Shown here in pieces: positions 14,867-20,444 of a DNA stretch of 20,444 nt. Numbering within the stretch: position 1 is the stretch's first letter; each line of letters opens with the position of its first letter. The position numbers and the translations under genes are program-made. The notes beneath the pieces were generated by a model. That model did no database searches and had not been told where the DNA came from. It saw nothing but the letters and a program-made list of their open reading frames with translations. The DNA is from Legionellaceae bacterium (GTDB taxonomy: Bacteria > Pseudomonadota > Gammaproteobacteria > Legionellales > Legionellaceae), in assembly GCA_023266075.1 (NCBI GenBank), contig JAHFRX010000008.1, positions 1 through 20,444 of the forward strand, read 5' to 3'.

Positions 14867-16321
14867 GTGAGCTCACACGCCCAACCACCCTCTTTGCGCG
14901 AGGGAGAATTTCATCGCGCACTAAAAGACAGACATGTTCAACTTATTGCTCTTGGTGGGGTTATCGGATCTGGATATTTTTTGGGTACAGGTATTGTCAT
15001 TCATGATGTTGGTCCTGCTGTGTGCTTTGCCTATTTACTTGGCGGCCTTATTATTTATCTCACGATGCTCTGTTTGGGCGAGCTCGCTGTTGCGATTCCT
15101 ATCTCAGGTTCGTTTATTAATTACACTGCAGATTTTATCTCGCCCTCTTTGGCATGCGGCGTAGGATGGTCTTACTGGATCAGTTGGGTTGCCTATATTC
15201 CCGCAGAGTGTCTCGCGGGTGGTATTATCATGGAGTATTTTACAGGCGTAAATAGTTATGTCTGGGCGGTAGGCTTTGGTGTGCTGATTACCTATACCAA
15301 TGTCGTCAAGGTTGGAACTTTTGGTGAAATTGAGTTTTGGTTAGCACTCACTAAAATTTTAGCGTTATTCGTGTTTGTAATTCTTGCTGCACTGATTTTT
15401 TTCGGACTTATCGGTAAACCCCACGCGCATTTTATTGGTACACGTTATTTTCTACACAACGGTGGTTTATTTCCCAATGGTGTTATGCCATTCTTAACAG
15501 CAATGGTATTGCTCCTGGTGAATTATCAGGGCTCGGAGATTATCGGGCTTGCAGCAGGAGAATCTATTGATCCTGCAAGAATGATCCCGAGGGCTATTCG
15601 TAATGTCACTTTCCGTATTTTATTTATCTATATTGTGCCTATCTTTTGCTTGGTTCTGATTTTCCCTTGGCAAAAAGCAAATCTTGCAAATGCAGTGTTT
15701 GCTGAGGCACTACAATTTCATGGCCAAAAATGGGCTGGCATTGCAACAAGTCTTGTCACTTTATGTGCAACATTATCATGCTCCAACTCTGGCGTTTATG
15801 GTATTGTGCGATCACTGCATGCGTTGGCAAGAAATGGCATGGCGCCACAAAGTTTAGCGAAGCTTAATCGCAATGCTGTACCGCAAAATGCAGGAATTGT
15901 GACACTTGTCTCTATTTGGGTGCTTCTTTTAATCAGTTATTTTTTTGGAAAATCAACGCTTTACGTTGCACTTTTACTCGTTTCAGGATTCACCGGCGCT
16001 ATTGCCTGGATTTCTTTATGTTGGGCACAAATCAATTTCAGAAAACGTCTAACTCAACTAGGCTATACGGCTGATGATTTACGTTATAAAACACCCGGTT
16101 CACCTTACACAGGTATCATTGCAATTATACTTATGTTAGGTTGTTTAGTTTTTCTCGGTTTAAACAGCGATAAAAGTTATCGTATTGCGTTTTGGATGGG
16201 TATATTGATTACACTCTTCCCAATTGTGGTTTATCGTGTTGTGGGTACCCGCTCACGGCATGACATGCAAACACAATATCAAGGTCACATCCAATTTCAC
16301 GATTTATTTCCGCCGAAGTGA
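14867..16321 (+). CDS. Amino-acid permease of the APC superfamily (AAT/LysP-GabP type)
   Basis: The protein has 484 residues from GTG 14867. It has twelve hydrophobic segments. The opening RHVQLIALGGVIGSGYFLGTG is the APC substrate-binding helix 1 motif with the broken GSG turn. GELAVAIPISGSF and YWISWVAYIPAE are further family marks. The NYQGSEIIGLAAGES segment near residue 220 matches the AAT subfamily of proton-driven amino-acid importers. No ribosome site is ideal: AGAGAGAA ends about 11 bases upstream. It is divergent from pyrD and separated by about 160 bases without a convincing promoter. The substrate (basic amino acids, proline or gamma-aminobutyrate) cannot be fixed. Confidence 0.88.
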   Translation: MSSHAQPPSLREGEFHRALKDRHVQLIALGGVIGSGYFLGTGIVIHDVGPAVCFAYLLGGLIIYLTMLCLGELAVAIPISGSFINYTADFISPSLACGVGWSYWISWVAYIPAECLAGGIIMEYFTGVNSYVWAVGFGVLITYTNVVKVGTFGEIEFWLALTKILALFVFVILAALIFFGLIGKPHAHFIGTRYFLHNGGLFPNGVMPFLTAMVLLLVNYQGSEIIGLAAGESIDPARMIPRAIRNVTFRILFIYIVPIFCLVLIFPWQKANLANAVFAEALQFHGQKWAGIATSLVTLCATLSCSNSGVYGIVRSLHALARNGMAPQSLAKLNRNAVPQNAGIVTLVSIWVLLLISYFFGKSTLYVALLLVSGFTGAIAWISLCWAQINFRKRLTQLGYTADDLRYKTPGSPYTGIIAIILMLGCLVFLGLNSDKSYRIAFWMGILITLFPIVVYRVVGTRSRHDMQTQYQGHIQFHDLFPPK

Positions 16322-16408
16322 TTAATATCAATGATTGAAGTCAATAAGCGCTGTTGCTCGTGATGCTCCTGTGGATGAAATCTGTTTAGTGTTATTACTA
16401 CTTATTGC

Positions 16409-16437
16409 TTGCTTAAATAGATGAACGCACCTAAAAT
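16409..16437 (+). promoter_or_regulatory. Probable promoter of the hflK-hflC operon
   Basis: TTGCTT at 16409-16414 and TAAAAT at 16432-16437 have a 17-base spacer. A start near 16444 would give a short leader before the GGAG at 16460-16463. The -35 box matches the consensus in only its first half. Confidence 0.4.
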
Positions 16438-16470
16438 CGTATTTTTGGTTTTACAGTCTGGAGTTTGATG

Positions 16471-17622
16471 ATGGGATGGAATGAGTCAAATAATGACAAT
16501 GATCCATGGCGCGGAAAGTCTCCTCCTGATATTGATGAGGCACTGAAGCGTTTCCATGCAAAATTGAAAAAAATAATGGGGGGGCGCAGTCATCAACCTG
16601 CTACCTCTTCTGAAAAAAAACCATCGATGCCGGCGAGTGGTCGGTTGGGTGCGTTGTTCGCTTGCGTTGTTGTCTTGCTATGGATGATATCCGGTATTTT
16701 TATTGTTGATCCTGCGGAACAAGCAGCTGTGTTGCGGTTTGGGAAGTACGTAGAAACAGTAGGGCCTGGTCCTCATTGGATTCCGCGCTTCATTGAGTCT
16801 AAAATCGTGTCGAATGTTGAGCGTGTTTCTGACTATTCTTATTCTGCTCAGATGTTGACAAAAGATGAAAATTTAGTTTCTGTGGCTGTCGTGGTGCAGT
16901 ATCGTATTGGTGATTTGCAAGCTTATTTATTTAATGTAGCAGATCCTGAGGAAAGTTTAGAGCAAGCAACGTCGAGCGCATTGCGCCAAGTTGTCGGCAG
17001 TACGCGGCTTGATCAAATTATTACCGAAGGACGAGAGGCTTGGGGGATTAGTGTACAAGAGACTTTAACAAGTATTCTTGAAAGCTATAACACGGGAATC
17101 ATCATTGTGAATGTCTCGCCGCAACCGGCACGTGCCCCGGAAAATGTGCAAGATGCTTTTGATGATGCGATTAAAGCGCAAGAAGATGAGAAACGTTTTA
17201 AAGAGCAAGCACGCGCGTATGAGGCAAGTGTAGTGCCCATTGCAGAGGGTAATGCAAAGCGCATTTTTGAGGAATCAAAAGCATTTGAAGAGCAAGTTGT
17301 TTTGCGCGCAGAAGGTGAGGTTGCTGAGTTTTTAGCTATTTTACCGGAGTATACTCGTGCACCCCAAGTGACGAGTCAGCGAATGTACATTGACGCTATT
17401 CAGCGTGTGATGCAGCAGACGAGTAAGCTGATCGTGGATGGAAAAGCGGGTAATATGCTGTATTTGCCTTTAGAAAAATGGGCCATGTCGCGGACACAAG
17501 AGAATACGCCGGATCCCGTGAATCTAAATATGCCAAAAATACAGTCAGATACAGAGAGCGCACTCTTAAGTGGGCGTGAAATTGTACGGCGTGTTGAGCC
17601 TGTAGGGAGAATTGACTCATGA
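16471..17622 (+). CDS. hflK: HflK, SPFH-family regulator of FtsH protease
   Basis: From ATG 16471 the protein has 383 residues and begins MGWNESNNDNDPW, like the N-terminus of enterobacterial HflK. GGAG at 16460-16463 is seven bases upstream, which favours this ATG over the one at 16468. A Gly/Asp-rich cytoplasmic tail is followed by one membrane helix (about 58-78), then the periplasmic SPFH/band 7 domain starting VDPAEQAAVLRFGKY. A long Glu/Lys/Ala-rich coiled coil follows (about 215-300). With HflC it forms a large periplasmic cage around FtsH and limits proteolysis of membrane proteins such as SecY. Its stop overlaps the hflC start by four bases. Confidence 0.96.
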   Translation: MGWNESNNDNDPWRGKSPPDIDEALKRFHAKLKKIMGGRSHQPATSSEKKPSMPASGRLGALFACVVVLLWMISGIFIVDPAEQAAVLRFGKYVETVGPGPHWIPRFIESKIVSNVERVSDYSYSAQMLTKDENLVSVAVVVQYRIGDLQAYLFNVADPEESLEQATSSALRQVVGSTRLDQIITEGREAWGISVQETLTSILESYNTGIIIVNVSPQPARAPENVQDAFDDAIKAQEDEKRFKEQARAYEASVVPIAEGNAKRIFEESKAFEEQVVLRAEGEVAEFLAILPEYTRAPQVTSQRMYIDAIQRVMQQTSKLIVDGKAGNMLYLPLEKWAMSRTQENTPDPVNLNMPKIQSDTESALLSGREIVRRVEPVGRIDS

Positions 17623-18527
17623 AAGAATTACGCATGCTTGTCGGCGCAATGGTCTTCGTACTATGCGTCGTTTTATTGATGAGTTTATTTACGATTACAC
17701 AGGGGCAACACGGTATTCTTTTACGTTTGGGGCGACTGGTCAATACGATGTCAACGGATAAAGTAAAAGTGCTAAATCCTGGTTTACATATTAAATTTCC
17801 ATTGATTGAAACAGTTCGACTGTTTGATACACGTATTCAGACCTTGGATATCAAATCTTCAAGAATTGTGACAAAAGAGAAAAAAGATGTGATTGTGGAC
17901 TATTACGTCAAATGGAGAATTGAAGATTTAGCCCGTTACTTTAAAGCAACGGGGGGAAATCAGTTCAAAGCGGATACGTTACTTGAGCAACAACTGAATA
18001 CGTCATTACGCGCGGAATTTGGGCGAAGAACGATTTCTGAACTTGTCTCTGGTGGACGTAATAATTTGACAGAAATTTTGCGCGCACACGCAGAGCAGCA
18101 AGCGAGTCAGTTAGGTATCCATGTGGTAGATGTACGTATTAAAGGGATCGAGTTACCTGCAAATACAAGCAATGCGATTTACCAACGGATGCGTGCTGAT
18201 ATGCAAAAAATAGCAAATCGTCATCGCGCGGATGGGCATGCTGAGGCTGAAGCAATACAAGCGGCAGCGGATGCAAAAGTGACGGTTCTGCTTGCGAAAG
18301 CACGAAGCGAAGGACAGATGGTTCGTGCGCACGGAAAAGCAAAAGCCGCACAGATTTACGCAAATGCTTATAGTAAAAACACAGAGTTTTTTGCGTTTTA
18401 CCGGAGTTTAAATGCTTACATGGATAGTTTTAGTACGAAACAGGATATTCTAGTACTTGACCAAAGTAGCGCTTTCTTTAATTATTTTAAAAACGGCGCA
18501 CCCAAAGTTAATGCACCCAATCATTGA
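17619..18527 (+). CDS. hflC: HflC, SPFH-family partner of HflK
   Basis: The protein has 302 residues. The ATG at 17619 overlaps the hflK stop (ATGA), and AGGGAG at 17604-17609 lies nine bases upstream. An N-terminal signal anchor (MLVGAMVFVLCVVLLMSLF) is followed at once by TQGQHGILLRLGRL, the start of the band 7 domain. FDTRIQTLDIKSSRIVTKEKK and YYVKWRIEDLARY are typical HflC segments. An Ala-rich helix at about 205-250 pairs with that of HflK. Length is close to E. coli HflC, slightly shorter. It acts in the HflK-HflC complex with FtsH at the inner membrane. purA follows after 17 bases and probably shares its transcript. Confidence 0.96.
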   Translation: MKELRMLVGAMVFVLCVVLLMSLFTITQGQHGILLRLGRLVNTMSTDKVKVLNPGLHIKFPLIETVRLFDTRIQTLDIKSSRIVTKEKKDVIVDYYVKWRIEDLARYFKATGGNQFKADTLLEQQLNTSLRAEFGRRTISELVSGGRNNLTEILRAHAEQQASQLGIHVVDVRIKGIELPANTSNAIYQRMRADMQKIANRHRADGHAEAEAIQAAADAKVTVLLAKARSEGQMVRAHGKAKAAQIYANAYSKNTEFFAFYRSLNAYMDSFSTKQDILVLDQSSAFFNYFKNGAPKVNAPNH

Positions 18528-18544
18528 GTTGAAACGAGTTTATG

Positions 18545-19837
18545 ATGAGTAAATATGTGGTAGTCGTCGGTACACAGTGGGGCGATGAGGGTAAAGGTAA
18601 AATTGTTGATTTGTTAACCGAAAAAGCAAGTGTTGTTGTACGCTATCAAGGTGGACACAATGCGGGTCATACGTTGAAAATCAACGGTGAAAAAACAGTG
18701 CTGCGCTTAATCCCATCCGGTATTTTACGGCCTGATGCGCGATGTTATATCGGTAATGGCGTTGTTGTTTCTCCAGAAGCATTGTTAAGTGAGATGGCGG
18801 AACTTGAAGCGAAAGGGATACAAGTGTCTTCGCGGCTTTTTGTGAGTTTAGCGTGTCCCTTAGTTTTGGCATCACACGTCGCTTTAGATAAAGCGCGTGA
18901 AATTAAACAAGGAAATGCGGCTATTGGTACAACAGGTCGTGGTATCGGACCTGCATATGAAGATAAAGTGGCGCGACGTGCTTTGAAAATTGGTGATTTG
19001 TTTCGACAAGATTGGCCAGAAAAATTAGCCACGCTCTTGGCGTATCATAATTTTCTATTGTCTCAATATTATCATCAAGCGCCGGTCTCATTTGATGAAA
19101 TATTAGCGTCTTCAATACGTTGGAAAACACAATTGCAATCGATGGCAACGGATGTAACAACTTGCTTGCACGAGCATCGTCGTCTCGGTGATGCTATATT
19201 GTTTGAGGGTGCGCAAGGCATTTATCTTGATGTTGATCATGGCACGTATCCTTTTGTGACGTCTTCGAATACGTGTGTGGGTAGTGTTTGCAATGGCGCG
19301 GGCTTTGGACCGCTTTATTTGGATTATGTCTTAGGCGTTGTGAAAGCGTATACGACGCGAGTCGGTAGTGGCCCTTTTCCAACCGAGCTTCATGATGCTG
19401 TCGGTGCTCATTTAGCGTCTCGGGGGAATGAGTTTGGGGCCGTGACAGGGCGTCCACGTCGTTGTGGTTGGTTTGATGCGGCATTGTTACGTCGCTCTAT
19501 CCAACTCAATAGTATTTCTGGGTTGTGTTTAACAAAATTAGACGTTCTGGATGGCCTAGAAACTATCAAAATCGCTGTGGGTTATCAAGATGCTTCAGGG
19601 CAGCATTTGGATTACCCACCGCAGTCTGCAAATGCTTTTGAGACGTTGAGCCCGATTTACGAAGAAATGCCAGGCTGGTCGACATCCACGGCAGATATGA
19701 CTGAACTAACTGCATTGCCTCATGAGGCTCGCGCATATGTAGAGCGACTTGAGTCTTTGCTGGGTGTGCCTATTGATATACTCTCTACTGGGCCTGAGCG
19801 TGATTCAACGATTATTATCAAGGACATTTTTTCATAG
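18545..19837 (+). CDS. purA: Adenylosuccinate synthetase
   Basis: The protein has 430 residues from ATG 18545; an ATG at 18542 adds one residue but sits too close to the weak GAG at 18536-18538. The GTP loop WGDEGKGK includes the catalytic Asp, and GHNAGHT includes the catalytic His. TTGRGIGPAYEDK, FEGAQG, VTSSNT, TRVGSGPFPTE and GRPRRCGWFD bind IMP and aspartate and are all intact. Length matches the family. It makes adenylosuccinate from IMP, aspartate and GTP, the first committed step to AMP. The hflK-hflC-purA order is common in gammaproteobacteria. The C-terminal end LSTGPERDSTI is the conserved GTP-base contact. Confidence 0.97.
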   Translation: MSKYVVVVGTQWGDEGKGKIVDLLTEKASVVVRYQGGHNAGHTLKINGEKTVLRLIPSGILRPDARCYIGNGVVVSPEALLSEMAELEAKGIQVSSRLFVSLACPLVLASHVALDKAREIKQGNAAIGTTGRGIGPAYEDKVARRALKIGDLFRQDWPEKLATLLAYHNFLLSQYYHQAPVSFDEILASSIRWKTQLQSMATDVTTCLHEHRRLGDAILFEGAQGIYLDVDHGTYPFVTSSNTCVGSVCNGAGFGPLYLDYVLGVVKAYTTRVGSGPFPTELHDAVGAHLASRGNEFGAVTGRPRRCGWFDAALLRRSIQLNSISGLCLTKLDVLDGLETIKIAVGYQDASGQHLDYPPQSANAFETLSPIYEEMPGWSTSTADMTELTALPHEARAYVERLESLLGVPIDILSTGPERDSTIIIKDIFS

Positions 19838-19852
19838 GGATATGGTGATGGG

Positions 19853-19873
19853 CAAGATGATATTTTCATCTTG
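19853..19873 (+). terminator. Weak hairpin between purA and the CAP-domain gene
   Basis: CAAGATGA (19853-19860) and TCATCTTG (19866-19873) pair perfectly over eight bases around TATTT. The downstream TGTTTGAAA is a poor T-run, so termination after purA would be partial. The hairpin ends just before the GAGGA ribosome site of the next gene. Confidence 0.4.
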
Positions 19874-19898
19874 TGTTTGAAACCTGAGGATAAGTGAT

Positions 19899-20438
19899 AT
19901 GAAAATAAATGTTCGTCAGTATGCATTAACTTTAATCATGCTGTTTTTACCCGTTTTTTCACAAGCAGACGTACATCAACATCAACCGTCTACAGATGCA
20001 ATGTCGGCCGAGGTATTGACGTATGTGAATCAGTATCGTGCATCGCGTGGCTTACCCGCGCTTTTGATGAATGATGCGGCAAATCGTGAGGCGCATAAAC
20101 ATAGTCTTGAGATGGCAAATCATCACGTCCCTTTTGGTCATAATGGTTTTAGCCAGCGCATGAAGCATGTATACCAACAGGTGGAAAATGCGGATGGCGG
20201 CGCTGAAAATGTCGCTTATAATTACAAAACGGCACGTATTGTTGTCGATGGTTGGATTCGAAGCTCTGGGCATCGTCAGAATATGGTTGGGCGCTATGAT
20301 ATGACAGGTATTGGGATTGTGCGAGATAGTCAAGGTCGGTTATATTTCACACAACTCTTTGTACGTACGAATAAACACGCACATCCTAAAACGAGAACAG
20401 CAAGATCTCAACGACGCGTGCATTTTTTCCTAGGGTAA
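19899..20438 (+). CDS. Secreted CAP/SCP-domain protein
   Basis: The protein has 179 residues from ATG 19899, with TGAGGATAAG just upstream as ribosome site. A signal peptide (basic start, hydrophobic ALTLIMLFLPVF, cut probably after SQA) directs it to the periplasm or outside. The CAP domain follows, with YVNQYRASRGLPAL, the His of FGHNGF, AENVAYN (Glu), SSGHRQNM (second His) and GIGIVRDSQGRLYFTQLF. These four residues line the cleft of bacterial SCP/PR-1 proteins. The C-terminal tail is basic (KTRTARSQRR). Function in bacteria is poorly known; roles in cell-envelope stress and host contact are suggested. It may be read through from purA. Confidence 0.88.
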   Translation: MKINVRQYALTLIMLFLPVFSQADVHQHQPSTDAMSAEVLTYVNQYRASRGLPALLMNDAANREAHKHSLEMANHHVPFGHNGFSQRMKHVYQQVENADGGAENVAYNYKTARIVVDGWIRSSGHRQNMVGRYDMTGIGIVRDSQGRLYFTQLFVRTNKHAHPKTRTARSQRRVHFFLG

Positions 20439-20444
20439 GTTTTT

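Overview
The window looks like part of the chromosome of a gammaproteobacterium, by inference an AT-rich member of the Legionellales (Legionella/Coxiella-like). Three things point there: the hflK-hflC-purA order, a class 2 pyrD, and a eukaryote-directed-looking membrane-tailed HAD protein beside surface-polysaccharide genes. No rRNA, CRISPR array or intact insertion sequence was seen.

Positions 1-7632 form a cell-surface polysaccharide block. On the minus strand lie a small protein and a family 4 glycosyltransferase that runs off the window. Divergent from them is a GT-C type membrane glycosyltransferase. It converges on a minus-strand HAD-fold protein with a C-terminal membrane segment. Then comes a plus-strand operon of a WbpM/CapD-type nucleotide-sugar dehydratase, a class I methyltransferase and an EamA/DMT exporter.

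Positions about 7640-11438 are an accessory defence cluster ending at the 3' side of a minus-strand tRNA-Ser(GGA). It holds an OLD/RloA-like ATPase with its own good promoter, a truncated RloB-like Toprim partner, and a complete AbiEi/AbiEii antitoxin-toxin pair. Two unusual inverted repeats lie here: a 61-base AT-rich one overlapping the abiEii stop, and a perfect 18-bp-arm one upstream of abiEi.

Positions 11574-13677 are a TPP-riboswitch-controlled minus-strand operon: two different TenA-family proteins followed by a PQ-loop (SWEET/MtN3-like) membrane protein, all joined by stop/start overlaps. It reads as a thiamin or thiamin-precursor salvage unit with its own candidate transporter. pyrD lies just upstream in the same direction; its protein has Thr where class 2 enzymes have a substrate-pocket Lys.

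Positions 14867-20438 are core-type genes on the plus strand: an amino-acid permease, hflK-hflC (inner-membrane regulators of FtsH), purA (AMP synthesis) and a secreted CAP/SCP-domain protein. The most notable points are the riboswitch-controlled tenA-tenA-PQ-loop unit, the decaying defence cluster at tRNA-Ser, the PyrD active-site substitution and the HAD/transmembrane candidate effector.
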